DNA of 59,057 bases from Desulfomonilaceae bacterium (GCA_031082285.1 JAVHLK010000025.1:1-59057), one strand, 5' to 3'. Shown: positions 27,721 to 37,007, counted from the stretch's first letter. Numbers and translations: made by a program. Notes: generated by a model from the letters alone, not told the origin.

Positions 27721-28327
27721 ATGGCAGGGAAACGCTTCCGACATCCTGCGGAATACCGGATCGCGTGCATACCCGACTGCTCGGTCCCCATTCCGGAATT
27801 CCGCGGCCCGGTTTCCGCGGATGTCGCCATAGCGTGTCCCAGGTCTTGACGAGCCGTTACGTCCGGCCCGATACGATGGGGACTCACGGCCACGGTTTCC
27901 CATTATCTTCTTCGAGCGATTCAACCCTGAAAAGAGACCTCACGCCGAGATCTCAGGCTCTTTGCCCCGCGTCCTCATCGCAGCCGGCCGAGGTCTCGAC
28001 ATCCCCCGCACGAAAATGATTGCTTGTTGTCTGCCGCACAGAGGGGCCGGCATCCGCTGCGTCGACTCCGCGCCTTGAGGTCCCACGTCTTCACGAGAAC
28101 TTTCGGTTGCCTGATGTGTCTGAACGGTTGCTCCGTATCAGGTAGCCTTCAAGCGCTTTTTCCTTTCAAATGACGGGACGGGCTGCTATACAAGGTCCAC
28201 AAAGTTGAGTCCCCGACGGGGCGCGATGAGAATTCGCCGAGCCGTCGCACGGTTCTCTCATGAGCCGTTTTTTTGCCGGAACGGCTTTCCGTCGATTGAA
28301 CTCAACGATGCGTAACCGGCTGGAGGT
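27721..28327. other. Intergenic, no gene seen
   Basis: 607 bases; only shadow-type open frames. No terminator or promoter that I can support. Confidence 0.35.
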
Positions 28328-29416
28328 ATGATGACGAAACCAATGACCGTTCTTCTCACCGGCGGGACCGGGTTCCTGGGTGAGTATCTTCTCGAGGAGT
28401 TGCTCTCCAGAGGGCACCGAGTCTGGGCCATGTATCGGAATGAGTCCCGCATGCTCGACACCGTGCGTTTTTTGGGCAGGCTCGGCTTGCCGAGAAGCGC
28501 GGACAGCCTGAACTGGTTCAAGGGAGAGGCCCTCGACGCGGACGAGAAGTGGGAAGAATGGTGCCGCCAGTACCCGGGACTCGAGAACGTCGATACGCTC
28601 TTGCACAGCGCCGCGTCCACAAGACTCCATATGGATGAATTCGGAGAGCCCCGCAAAACGAATCTGGGCAGTGCAAAGACCTTATACAACCTCACCCGAC
28701 GCAAACCGATGCAGTGTCACCTTATCAGCACCGCGTATGTCTGCGGCCTGGTTCAAGGCCGACTGGTCAAGGAGGAGAATCACCCCCGAGGGGATTTCGT
28801 CAACGTGTACGAGGAAAGCAAATGGGAGGCGGAACAGCTCTGGATGGGCAACGGGACCCTCCTCAGGCCCGCCATCATTGTCGGACATTCTGAAACGGCT
28901 CGCTGCACTTCGTTCAGCGGGTGGTACATCCTCGTGCAGGCGGCGCATCTGCTCGACCGTCTCATGCGAGACGTGCCCGAAGAGCAGCGACTCAACCTGA
29001 ACATCAACGTCCCCGCGTATCCCGACGCCACCGCGAACATCATTACCGTGGATTACGTGGCCGGAGCCGCGGTTCGCATCATTGAGCGTCCTGAGAATCA
29101 CAACGGCATCTTTCATCTTACCCACCCCAATCCCCCCACCCATCAGTGGACCCTTGATTGGATCACTCGCCGGTTCCGAATCGGCGGATTGAATTTTGCC
29201 GGAGCAGGAGCTCCCTTCACTCAACCGCGCAACACCATCGAGCGGATGGTGTGGCGACAGATGCAGACGATCCTTTTCCATTTCTCCAACAATCCTATTT
29301 TCGACAGGACCAATGTGGATAAGGCCCTACCGGACCTCGAGGTACCCCCCATTTCCGAAGATCTCGCCGACAGACTGGTCGACTACGCCATTGAATGGGA
29401 TTGGGGTCAATCGTAG
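28328..29416 (+). CDS. Extended SDR / thioester-reductase-like NAD(P)-binding protein
   Basis: 362 aa. A Rossmann fold with TVLLTGGTGFLGEYLLEELL (residues 7-26), the extended-SDR Y-x-x-x-K catalytic pair in VYEESKWEAE, and a conserved H-L-I-S-T-A-Y-V-C-G strand before it. The pattern fits the NAD_binding_4 group (male sterility / carboxylic acid reductase R-domain), which reduces acyl thioesters to aldehydes. There is no adenylation or carrier domain attached. GGAGG is very close to the first ATG; the second ATG at 28331 is better spaced. Substrate unknown; fatty acyl-CoA or a polyketide-like intermediate is possible. Confidence 0.75.
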   Translation: MMTKPMTVLLTGGTGFLGEYLLEELLSRGHRVWAMYRNESRMLDTVRFLGRLGLPRSADSLNWFKGEALDADEKWEEWCRQYPGLENVDTLLHSAASTRLHMDEFGEPRKTNLGSAKTLYNLTRRKPMQCHLISTAYVCGLVQGRLVKEENHPRGDFVNVYEESKWEAEQLWMGNGTLLRPAIIVGHSETARCTSFSGWYILVQAAHLLDRLMRDVPEEQRLNLNINVPAYPDATANIITVDYVAGAAVRIIERPENHNGIFHLTHPNPPTHQWTLDWITRRFRIGGLNFAGAGAPFTQPRNTIERMVWRQMQTILFHFSNNPIFDRTNVDKALPDLEVPPISEDLADRLVDYAIEWDWGQS

Positions 29417-29603
29417 ACTTCTCGGGCCGACGTGGAATAACGGGAAGCCGTACCCATTGGTTCACGCAACCCTGGTTTTCGGAGCGGAGGGTCGTTACGC
29501 TCACGCGCAGCGTGGATGCGAGGCGGCCCGCATTCCGCGGGTCCTTCGACGGTCCGACTAGGCGGGGTTTCACGAAGGGCTGAGCCGAACAATCGGTTGC
29601 GGA

Positions 29604-30653
29604 CTACAGGATTTCCAGTCGGCCCTCCTGATCGGAATCATAGACGGATCCTATCACCGCGGCAATTTCGACCCCCTCTTCGCGCAGCGCGGCCGTGAAA
29701 TCCATCGACCGATCGGAGGGTATACCGATGACCAGCCCGCCCGATGTCTGAGGATCGTACATGAGGTCCACGGTCTCCGGGGATATTCCCGCGTCAATCG
29801 TTGTCCACGCGCCGAAAAATCCGCGATTGGACCGCGCACCCGCGGGAACCAGTCCCATGGACGCGGCTTCCATGGCTCCGGACAGCACGGGGACATCACG
29901 AGCGTGTATTCGCACGCGGCATCGGGAAGCTCGAGCCATTTCGACCAGGTGACCGGCCAAACCGAATCCGGTCACGTCGGTACATGCCCGCACGCCGAAC
30001 CGGACCGCGACTTCCGATGCGGTCTTATTGAGCGTGCACATGGAGTCTACAATGGCCTTCTCCGACTCGGGCGCGGCCAGTTGCACCTTGAGAGCGGTGG
30101 CAACCAGCCCCGTACCCACCGCCTTGGTAAGCACCAGGCTGTCTCCCGGTCGAAGAGACGAGTTGGTCATCACCCGGTCGGGATGTACCAGGCCGGTAAC
30201 GGAAAGCCCGTACTTGGGCTCATCGTCCTCTACGCTATGGCCTCCCACCAGCGCGGTGCCCGCTTCCCTGAGGATCTCCAGGCCTCCCTCAAGGATGCTG
30301 CGCAACGTTGCGATTCCCAGTTTCTTGATCGGAAAACAGACGATGTTCAAGGCCGTGAGCGGCCGTCCGCCCATCGCGTACACGTCGCTCAGCGAGTTCG
30401 CCGCGGCGGCGCGTCCGAAATCTCTCGGATCGTCAACGATGGGCGTAAAGAAGTCAACGGTTTGTACGAGCGCGGTGGAGTGGTCGAGGCGGTACACGCC
30501 CGCATCCTCGGATCCGAGAAACCCGGTGATCACATTCGGGTCGTGCGGCACGTCCACTCCGCACAGTGCCTGGTCCAGGTCCCCTGGACCCATTTTTGCC
30601 GCTCAACCCGATGTCTTGCTGAAACTGGTCAGCCTTGCACTCTTTTCCGACAT
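29604..30653 (-). CDS. selD: Selenophosphate synthetase SelD with in-frame UGA (selenocysteine) at residue 17
   Basis: 349 aa if the UGA at 30603-30605 is read as Sec. From the ATG at 30653, preceded by GAGGAG eight bases upstream, the frame reads MSEKSARLTSFSKTSG-U-AAK and continues MGPGDLDQAL. This matches the family's N-terminal motif with Cys/Sec17 and Lys20 (as in E. coli C17, K20). A gene call that treats UGA as stop would start at 30593 and lose both catalytic residues. Downstream motifs are typical: TVDFFTPIVDDPRDFGRAAA, SLSDVYAMGGRPLTAL and GGHSVEDDEP. The enzyme makes selenophosphate from selenide and ATP for Sec-tRNA. A hairpin follows the UGA (separate entry). Confidence 0.88.
30572..30590 (-). 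promoter_or_regulatory. Candidate bacterial SECIS hairpin in selD
   Basis: Starts 12 bases after the UGA. A perfect 8-bp stem GGTCCAGG / CCTGGACC with apical loop GGA. Stem position, and a G in the first loop positions, fit bacterial SECIS rules (loop about 20 bases after the UGA). It lies within coding sequence, as bacterial SECIS elements do. Confidence 0.75.
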
Positions 30654-31168
30654 TGATTCTCCTCAGTGATCCTCTTCCCCGATTCCGTACCTGCAATCCG
30701 GCTCTCCGGACACACGGGTTGAATGCCTGATCCGTCGGCGGCACTCCGATCTTCCTTCACGCGCGGCATCTTTGCCTTCCCCGTGCCGGCGATACTCGGG
30801 AGGGGGCGCGTCAATGGTTTACCGTACGAACGAAACGGATTGTCAACCAATTGCGATTGTTCGGGAATCCCGCGGCACCCTTGTTCGGAGCGCTGCCGTC
30901 CGCCTCAGCTCTCATAGAGCATGCCTATCAATCTTATATATACACCATATACTAAAAAGGGTCGAGTTGCAGATCGAGGCGGGAGGTTCTTTCGTGTGAC
31001 GCGCCGACGAAAGTGCAGGCGGGCCGGCCAAAGGCACGGCCCCTCGTGTTCACCGGGTCGAGGTCATGTCTCGACTGATTCCGGATTCGTTTCGGTCACC
31101 GCACGATGCCCGCGTGCATGACCGTACGCACGAAACTTCGCTTAGTCAGTGAATCCTGCGGTCCGTCT
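30654..31168. other. Intergenic, no gene seen
   Basis: 515 bases between selD and the L,D-transpeptidase gene, both on the minus strand. I looked for a selC-like tRNA (long variable arm, TCA anticodon) and found none. An AT-rich patch at 30930-30955 could hold a promoter. Confidence 0.35.
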
Positions 31169-32239
31169 CTATTTCACGAGATTGAGCCGTATGGGAGATT
31201 TGAGAAGCACAAAGGATCCATTCACCGATTCCAGTCGATCCAAGGTACCCACGTGCTCCTTGATCAATTCCGCGACCTGCTTAACGTCTTTCGGCAGCAT
31301 CCTCACGCACCCGTGGGATTGATTTCGTCCTATGCTCCGGGGCGCGTTCGTTCCGTGGAACCTGTACCCGTAGTCCTCCAGCCTTACTTGCCCTTCAATC
31401 TTGTCCTCCGAGCCTTCCGAAGGGTTGCCCCGGGTGCGGACAGACCTTTTCTTCAGGAGCGGAGCCATGACGCCTCCGTACACTTTGCGGCTGGGAGACT
31501 GCCCGGCCGCCCAGGCTCTGTTGGGAGGCGGTATCCACCACGGGTCTTGGTCGTACACGTGGGTAACGAAGTATACTCCGACGGGTGTGGGAAATTCGGA
31601 TGACCCCAGACCGACGCGACACTCGTGAAGAACCTGCCTTCTGCCGGAAAACGACTCACCGATAAGCTTGAGATGGTGGCCCGAGTGACTCACCTCTATT
31701 TCAAGCCTTCTGAACCTGTCCTCCAGGGAAGTGGGAATGTTCCCCACGGAACCGAGGTGGTCCCCGGGCATGATCAGGGCTTGCATATTATCCCGGTCGA
31801 CCAGAGACGGTGAACGAAATACATTCCGAGGGTTTCGAGGAGACTCCATACCGACTATCGGGTCCATTGCGTCGTCCGGCGTGCCCTTGAGAAGGACCTG
31901 ACCGAGGGAGCCCGGGAGAGGGTTCTCATGGACACGTTGCCCTGCCGGCTGCAGGCCGTTCGTCGCGGAAGCCGCCATGAGGGGGACACGTCCGAGTGTC
32001 CCTGTTGTGCGAGCGGAATCCCGCCGGAGACCTTGCTCCTGCGCATGCGACGGTCGGCGTTCGGGAAACGTCGCGGCCAATAGCCCATCAAGTTTGGTGG
32101 GAACCGGACTCGGGACTTCGGCCTCACTCTGGTGTGTCCGAGAAACAACCGGCAAAGACTCCTCCCCGACCGCGGGCAGAGAAAAGCAAAGGGAACATGC
32201 AATCGCCGCTGCCGGCAGCATCACAAGAATACGCACCAT
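31169..32239 (-). CDS. L,D-transpeptidase (YkuD domain), exported
   Basis: 356 aa. A signal peptide (residues 1-25, AAAIACSLCFSLPAVG) is followed by a long, probably disordered linker (30-170) and a YkuD catalytic domain (about 178-350). The catalytic motif is complete: His295 in YRFHGTNAP, then SHGCVRM with His309 and Cys311. These enzymes make 3-3 peptidoglycan cross-links or attach proteins to the wall. The ATG at 32239 has GAGGG six bases upstream, and that RBS is inside a predicted hairpin (separate entry), suggesting translational control. Confidence 0.88.
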   Translation of the reverse strand: MVRILVMLPAAAIACSLCFSLPAVGEESLPVVSRTHQSEAEVPSPVPTKLDGLLAATFPERRPSHAQEQGLRRDSARTTGTLGRVPLMAASATNGLQPAGQRVHENPLPGSLGQVLLKGTPDDAMDPIVGMESPRNPRNVFRSPSLVDRDNMQALIMPGDHLGSVGNIPTSLEDRFRRLEIEVSHSGHHLKLIGESFSGRRQVLHECRVGLGSSEFPTPVGVYFVTHVYDQDPWWIPPPNRAWAAGQSPSRKVYGGVMAPLLKKRSVRTRGNPSEGSEDKIEGQVRLEDYGYRFHGTNAPRSIGRNQSHGCVRMLPKDVKQVAELIKEHVGTLDRLESVNGSFVLLKSPIRLNLVK

Positions 32240-32597
32240 ATCGATCCCTCAACACGCATTCAAAGTATAGAAATAATGCGTAAATTTAGCATGTTGAGGC
32301 AGAAAAGGCAAGACCGAAATTGCAGTTCCATTAATATGAGCAACAATTACAATAGAATGTTTAGTTTATCTCACACTTGACTCGAAGTCTGCGGCTTCTT
32401 GATCGCGCCGGCGAGTTCACGACGGCTTGAGAGGACTCCCAAGAGCAGTCGTCGGCCTTGCCGTGAATTCATGATGATGAACTCGTTTTACTCCGTGTCG
32501 TGGTCGGATGAAATGCCGAAACCCGCTTCCTAAAACATCTGTTGAGTAGCCGCGGTGGATTTCCCGAGGGTACCGTTTTCCTTCTTTGCTGAAATTC
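32240..32597. other. Divergent intergenic region, AT-rich
   Basis: Between the L,D-transpeptidase gene and the iorAB promoter. The stretch 32265-32385 is strikingly AT-rich and probably carries the minus-strand promoter. A 20-codon frame (32471-32533) has one Phe, one Tyr and one Trp but no RBS and is not annotated. Confidence 0.4.
32247..32299 (-). promoter_or_regulatory. RBS-occluding hairpin or palindromic operator upstream of the L,D-transpeptidase gene
   Basis: On the minus strand, 5' arm CCTCAACA (32299-32292) and ACGCATT (32281-32275) pair perfectly with AATGCGT (32260-32254) and TGTTGAGG (32254-32247); one base is shared. The result is a stem of about 14 bp with a 10-base bulge and a 14-base loop. 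The 3' arm contains the GAGG of the Shine-Dalgarno, six bases before the ATG. Confidence 0.5.
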
Positions 32598-32626
32598 TTG
32601 ACACGACTTCGGAGTGGCATTAGGAT
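32598..32626 (+). promoter_or_regulatory. Sigma-70-type promoter for iorAB
   Basis: TTGACA (32598-32603), 17-base spacer, TAGGAT (32621-32626). The predicted transcript begins near 32633, after any ATG that could extend iorA, which supports the GTG start at 32713. A small hairpin (CTCCGG-TCAGT-CCGGAG) lies in the leader at about 32675-32691. Confidence 0.6.
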
Positions 32627-32712
32627 GGATTGGATACGTTCCTGTTTTTCAGACAACCCCAGAGGGTGAATCTTCTCCGGTCAGTCCGGAGGCAACGAGA
32701 GGTGAGGCAGCC

Positions 32713-34494
32713 GTGAAAGAGCTACTGTCGGGAAATGAAGCCATAGCGCGCGGGGCCGATGAATATGGTGTCCGATTGGCCTCGGCATATCCCGGGACTC
32801 CCAGCACTGAGATCCTGGAGTACATCGGGAAGCGGTACCCAAAAATAAAGGCCGGATGGGCGCCGAACGAGAAGGTGGCCTTGGAGGTCGCGGCGGGCGC
32901 GGCGTACGGCGGATCGAGATCCATAGCCGTGATGAAACATGTCGGGCTCAACGTGGCGGCGGATCCCTTCATGACGCTTTCTTACACGGGAGTCAACGGC
33001 GGCCTGGTGATCGTGGTGTGCGACGATCCGGAGATGCATTCGTCTCAGAATGAGCAGGACACCCGCAACTATGCGAAGTTCGGCAAGGTCCCTTGTCTCG
33101 ATCCGTCGGACAGCCAGGAAGCCAAGGACATGATGGGTGAGGCCTTGAATATCAGCGAAACCTTCGATACTCCGGTGATCCTTCGCAGCTGCACTCGCGT
33201 GTCGCATTCCATGTCGATGGTGGAGTTGAAGGACCGTGTCGAGGGACCGAAGGAGCTGGGTCTGAAGAAGGACCCCATGAAGTTCGTGATGCTGCCGGCA
33301 ATGGCGCGGCGAAGACACCCTCTGGTTGAGCAAAGGCTCAAAGATATCGCAGCGTTCGCTGAAACCTTTCCGTTCAATAAGGTGATGATGGGGGACGAGT
33401 CTCTCGGGATCATTACCGGGAGCGTGGCGTACCTGTACGCCCGAGAGGCGATGCCCAACGCGTCCTTTCTCAAACTCGGCATGGTCTGGCCTCTTCCCGA
33501 ACAGATGATTCGTGATTTCGCGTCCCGGGTGAAACGGTTGGTGGTCATCGAGGAATTGGATCCCTTTATCGAAGAGGCGGTTCGCCTGATGGGCATCCAG
33601 GTTGAGGGAAAGAGCCTCACGGGATTGTGCGGCGAGCTTTCGCCGGAGAAGGTGGAGAAGGCCCTGACGGGGGCTTCCACGGCGAAGAGCATCGGCGGCA
33701 TCGACATGGAACTGCCGCTCAGGCCTCCCAACATGTGCCCGGGCTGTCCTCATCGCGCGACATTCACGGCATTGAAGAAGAACAAGGTGTACGTGGCGGG
33801 CGATATAGGATGTTACACCCTTGGCGCGCTCCCTCCTATCGGAATGCTGGACAACTGCCTCTGTATGGGTGCGGGCATAGGGATTGCCGCGGGTTTGGAC
33901 AGGTCTTTGGGCGACCTTGCCAAGGGCAAGGCCGTTGCGGTGATCGGCGATTCCACCTTCTTCCACTCAGGGATGACGCCCCTGCTGGAGCTGGCATACA
34001 ACGGCGGCTCGACCACGGTGGTGATCATGGACAACCGAATAACGGCCATGACCGGCGCACAGAACCACCCCGGCACCGGATATACGCTCCGGGAAGATCC
34101 AACCATCAGCGCGGACATGGAAAAGCTGGCCGAAGCTTTTGGTTTCAGAAGAATACGCACGGTCAATCCGTACCACGTCAAGGAGCTCCAAGACGTGGTG
34201 AAGGAAGAGCTGTCCGCGGACGAGCCGTCGCTCATCATTGCACGCGCACCGTGTGCGCTGCTCAAGACGGAACGAATCCTTCCCGACAAACCCCTGAGAA
34301 TCGACGAGAACGTCTGTATTGGATGCAAGGCGTGTATAAACACCGGCTGTCCGGCTCTGGAGTTCGTCAAGATAGAGCAACCCGCCGAAGGGGACAAACG
34401 GAAGGGGTATTCGAGGATCAATGAAGCGCTGTGCGTGGGATGCCGAACCTGCTTCGAGGTGTGCAAGTCCGATGCTGTCAAGGAGGCGTCATGA
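32713..34494 (+). CDS. iorA: Indolepyruvate ferredoxin oxidoreductase, alpha subunit
   Basis: 593 aa from the GTG at 32713, with GAGAGGTGAGG upstream. The N-terminal pyrimidine domain starts KELLSGNEAIARGA, with the typical YPGTPSTEILEY. The central TPP-binding domain has GDSTFFHSG and the GDI..-type GDIGCYTLGALPP. The C-terminus carries two [4Fe-4S] ferredoxin motifs (CIGCKACINTGCP and CVGCRTCFEVCKS). With IorB it oxidatively decarboxylates aryl pyruvates (from Trp, Phe, Tyr) to aryl-acetyl-CoA, reducing ferredoxin, and can run in reverse for aromatic amino-acid synthesis. In the first ferredoxin motif the spacing after the third Cys is C-I-N-T-G-C-P, as usual for IorA. It overlaps iorB by 4 bases. 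Confidence 0.93.
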   Translation: MKELLSGNEAIARGADEYGVRLASAYPGTPSTEILEYIGKRYPKIKAGWAPNEKVALEVAAGAAYGGSRSIAVMKHVGLNVAADPFMTLSYTGVNGGLVIVVCDDPEMHSSQNEQDTRNYAKFGKVPCLDPSDSQEAKDMMGEALNISETFDTPVILRSCTRVSHSMSMVELKDRVEGPKELGLKKDPMKFVMLPAMARRRHPLVEQRLKDIAAFAETFPFNKVMMGDESLGIITGSVAYLYAREAMPNASFLKLGMVWPLPEQMIRDFASRVKRLVVIEELDPFIEEAVRLMGIQVEGKSLTGLCGELSPEKVEKALTGASTAKSIGGIDMELPLRPPNMCPGCPHRATFTALKKNKVYVAGDIGCYTLGALPPIGMLDNCLCMGAGIGIAAGLDRSLGDLAKGKAVAVIGDSTFFHSGMTPLLELAYNGGSTTVVIMDNRITAMTGAQNHPGTGYTLREDPTISADMEKLAEAFGFRRIRTVNPYHVKELQDVVKEELSADEPSLIIARAPCALLKTERILPDKPLRIDENVCIGCKACINTGCPALEFVKIEQPAEGDKRKGYSRINEALCVGCRTCFEVCKSDAVKEAS

Positions 34495-35081
34495 GCGAGG
34501 ATCGTGTGTACAATGTGCTCATAGTTGGTGTGGGAGGTCAGGGCATCATCCTGGCCAGTGACGTACTGGGAAAGGTGGCCGCTCGCCACGGATACGACGT
34601 GAAGAAGAACGAGATTCACGGAATGGCACAGCGCGGCGGGTCGGTTTCCAGCCATGTCCGTTTCGGCAAGACCGTGAGTTCGCCCATCATCAAGATGGGA
34701 GAAGCCGATGTTCTGCTCTCGTTCGAGCAGATAGAGACGCTTCGGTACTTCCCCTTCTTGTCCGTAGACGGCAACGTGATCGTGAACGATCAGAAGATCC
34801 TCCCCCCCGCGGTGTTCACGGGAAAACAAGAGTATCCTCCGGACGTGCTGGAGAGGATCAGAGAGAAGGTTCCCAACGCGGTGGTGGTCGACGGGATTCA
34901 TGTGGCGGAGAACCTCGGCAATCCCAGGGTGGTCAACGTGATATTCCTCGGCATCCTCTCAAAATACCTGGACATTCCCGCGTCCACTTACGAGGAAGTG
35001 CTCAAGGAGTCTCTCAAACCCAAACTTGTGGACATTAACCTCAAGGCCTTTCACGAAGGGCGAGCCCTGGCAGCGTCATAA
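34491..35081 (+). CDS. iorB: Indolepyruvate ferredoxin oxidoreductase, beta subunit
   Basis: 196 aa. The ATG overlaps the iorA stop (ATGA). The gamma-type domain of 2-oxoacid:ferredoxin oxidoreductases is clear: VLIVGVGGQGIILASDVLGK at residues 9-28, then KKNEIHGMAQRGGSVSSHVR and the VVNVIFLGILSKYLDIP helix. It is the partner of IorA. The organism's strict anaerobic metabolism is implied, since the enzyme is oxygen-labile. Confidence 0.93.
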   Translation: MSEDRVYNVLIVGVGGQGIILASDVLGKVAARHGYDVKKNEIHGMAQRGGSVSSHVRFGKTVSSPIIKMGEADVLLSFEQIETLRYFPFLSVDGNVIVNDQKILPPAVFTGKQEYPPDVLERIREKVPNAVVVDGIHVAENLGNPRVVNVIFLGILSKYLDIPASTYEEVLKESLKPKLVDINLKAFHEGRALAAS

Positions 35082-35453
35082 GGGGCGCCCAGCCTGTCAT
35101 CGAAACGTGCGTCTTCGGACCCATCGTCTACTCCTCTCCTCCGGTCCGAGGACGCCGCTCGTCTCACCACGTGCAGCGAGTGTATTCAGCCACGGCTTCA
35201 CAGGTACATTGTCGCGTAAGTCCGATGGGGTGTATTCTCGCGCTCGGACCGCGTCGTCGCTCCAATCCTCGCAAAGAAATTACCGACGTCATCGACGTGG
35301 CTCAGCCCACGGAAATCTGGGCACAGGCCCCCGAAAACCGTCAACGTACTCGTTGTTGCGGAGCGCCGGCTTACCGCTCAACGAACAACGCGGTTCCTGA
35401 AAACCTCAACTCATGGCATTATGGCCGATATGGCGGACCGAAAGGAGATATGA
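35082..35453. other. Intergenic, no gene seen
   Basis: 372 bases after iorB. Open frames are shadow-like (Arg, Ser, His rich). The next gene has its own RBS. No terminator recognised. Confidence 0.35.
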
Positions 35454-35681
35454 ATGTCTGAGAAAAAGAAGTGGGATGCCGAAAAGGTACACCAAGAAGT
35501 CTACGATGCACGTACAAGAATGTTCGTCGTGCTTAAGGTCCTGGAGACCGAGAGTCTCCAACTCAAGGAACACCCCGAATGGGCCCTCCTGATAAGACCG
35601 CTCTTGAATGAAATCATCGAGTACGCGCAGAGTATTCGCGCCATGGCTGAGGAGGGGCTCGAAAGCGGAGCGGAGACCTGA
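35454..35681 (+). CDS. Small helical hypothetical protein
   Basis: 75 aa, ATG with AAAGGAG nine bases upstream. The N-terminus is charged (MSEKKKWDAEKVHQEVYDAR) and most of the protein is predicted to be two amphipathic helices (LKVLETESLQLKEHPEWALL; LLNEIIEYAQSIRAMAEEGL). Cytosolic, no motif recognised. Good RBS and protein-like composition make it likely to be real. Confidence 0.6.
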   Translation: MSEKKKWDAEKVHQEVYDARTRMFVVLKVLETESLQLKEHPEWALLIRPLLNEIIEYAQSIRAMAEEGLESGAET

Positions 35682-35865
35682 CGAACCGGCCCTTGCAGGT
35701 AGGGTACGGGGGCGCTCTCACGAAGTTCCGCCCCTCGTCGTCGGGCACGGGTGTGAGCACGAGGAATTCCTCGATCGTACGTGCGCACGACCGCGACGGG
35801 GGACACGGCGCACAAAAACCGCCGGCAGCCCTCGACTTGGACGAACGCCGGAGACGCATACGGAA

Positions 35866-35896
35866 AGGGGCTCCCTGTGTATGACAAGGAGCCCCT
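35866..35896. terminator. Hairpin, possible bidirectional terminator
   Basis: Perfect 9-bp stem AGGGGCTCC / GGAGCCCCT with a 13-base loop, placed between the 75-aa gene (+) and the end of the YGQ-repeat gene (-). On the minus strand it is followed by a short CTTTCC, so the U-tract is weak. Confidence 0.5.
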
Positions 35897-35930
35897 CACC
35901 GGTTTTGAATTGTTTCAGCTTGGACAGGTA

Positions 35931-37007
35931 CTATTCGGACTTGCCCCATTGAAATTTTTTCTTGGGGGATTCCGCCCTGACCTGCACCTGAGGGGATCCC
36001 TGCGACGAAGCCGGCGTCTCTACAACTGCGGCCGGTGATGAGCTGCCGGGTTCCGACCCCACAATCGCGGGTCTTTCCGGCTTCCCCCACACGATGCCTC
36101 TCTTGGATTCCGGTTTCTCCGCTTCTTCAGGCTTGCCCCACGTTATGCTCGATCGATCTGGAGGATCGGGCGTCCGGGAGCCGGTACGGGTGACGTTGGG
36201 CCTGGTTTGACTGCGGGTCTCCTGCACCGGGGCCGGTCTCGGCTGGGGCAGCGCCTCTCTTGCGATCGGCTGCGCCGCAGGGGCCTGGCGGACTTCCATC
36301 ACGGGAGCCTGCTCGCTTGCGGTCTCGTCCTCAACCACGTATCGACCGTCCCAGTAAATCGACTTGGACGTCGGCTCGTCCTTGCTCAGCACCACGGTCT
36401 CCGATTCCCGTCTGTTTTCCGAGGATGCGGTCGTTGCCTGGGGCGCGGCCGTCTGAGTCGCCGCCGGCGTCGCCACCGGTTGGGCGGTCACAACGGGAGT
36501 CGAAGTTCCGTAACCTTGCCGGCCGTAATTTGCGTATTGTCCATATCCCTGGCCGCCGTAGCCCTGTTGCTGACCGTAGGCTCCGTAGCCCTGTTGCTGA
36601 CCGTAGCCGCCGTACCCCGGTTGAGCGTACCCTTGTGCCTGACCATAGGCCTGCTGTTGACCGTAACCCTGAGCCTGACCGTACGCTCCGTAGCCCTCGT
36701 AGCCCGGCTGAGCGTACCCTTGCGGTTGGCCGTACACCATTTCCTCGTAACTCTGCGGTTGACCGTACGCGCCATAGCCGCCGTACCCCTGTTGAGCGTA
36801 CCCTTGCGGTTGACCATAGGCCTGCTGATCGTAACCCTGTTGCTGACCGTAGGCTCCGTAGCCGCCGTACCCCGGTTGAGCGTACCCTTGCGGCTGACCA
36901 TAGGCCTGTTGGCCGTAGGCCCCGCCCGTCCAACCCTGGCTAAATGCGGTCCCGGCCACCACAAGCACTGCCATCGCTATTCCGCAAGCGAAAACCAACC
37001 CTTTCAT
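35931..37007 (-). CDS. Secreted Tyr-Gly-Gln repeat (prion-like) protein with C-terminal WGK motifs
   Basis: 358 aa, ATG with GAAGGAG upstream. A signal peptide (residues 1-24, [13 protein letters not shown]) is followed by a low-complexity region (30-167) of only Y, G, Q, A and P. It has four tandem units of about 28 residues beginning at Y36, Y64, Y92 and Y121 (core [20 protein letters not shown]). Residues 168-285 are Thr/Ala/Pro rich. The C-terminal part has three copies of a short motif ending [12 protein letters not shown] (W290), GIVWGKPER (W307) and KFQWGKSE (W354, the very end). No known enzyme domain. The composition resembles eukaryotic FUS/EWS-type prion-like domains and adhesive structural proteins. 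Surface matrix or fibre formation is an inference. Confidence 0.75.
   Translation of the reverse strand: MKGLVFACGIAMAVLVVAGTAFSQGWTGGAYGQQAYGQPQGYAQPGYGGYGAYGQQQGYDQQAYGQPQGYAQQGYGGYGAYGQPQSYEEMVYGQPQGYAQPGYEGYGAYGQAQGYGQQQAYGQAQGYAQPGYGGYGQQQGYGAYGQQQGYGGQGYGQYANYGRQGYGTSTPVVTAQPVATPAATQTAAPQATTASSENRRESETVVLSKDEPTSKSIYWDGRYVVEDETASEQAPVMEVRQAPAAQPIAREALPQPRPAPVQETRSQTRPNVTRTGSRTPDPPDRSSITWGKPEEAEKPESKRGIVWGKPERPAIVGSEPGSSSPAAVVETPASSQGSPQVQVRAESPKKKFQWGKSE
36558..36902 (-). repeat. Tandem coding repeat (about 84-base units)
   Basis: Four in-frame units encoding the [18 protein letters not shown] core within the secreted repeat protein. Unit starts are at residues 36, 64, 92 and 121. Units differ by a few substitutions and one small insertion, so they are old enough to have diverged. 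Confidence 0.8.

Noticed and set aside
30654-31168. Possible selC (tRNA-Sec) next to selD
   Set aside because: No tRNA-like T-arm (GGTTCGA-type), long variable arm or TCA anticodon stem was found here.
32471-32533. Mini-ORF with one Phe, Tyr and Trp upstream of iorA as a possible aromatic leader peptide
   Set aside because: No RBS, no terminator hairpin after it, only single aromatic codons, and it lies upstream of the predicted iorAB promoter, so it would not be in the mRNA.
32722-33966. 414-codon frame opposite iorA
   Set aside because: His/Arg-rich shadow; iorA is a full-length recognised family member on the other strand.
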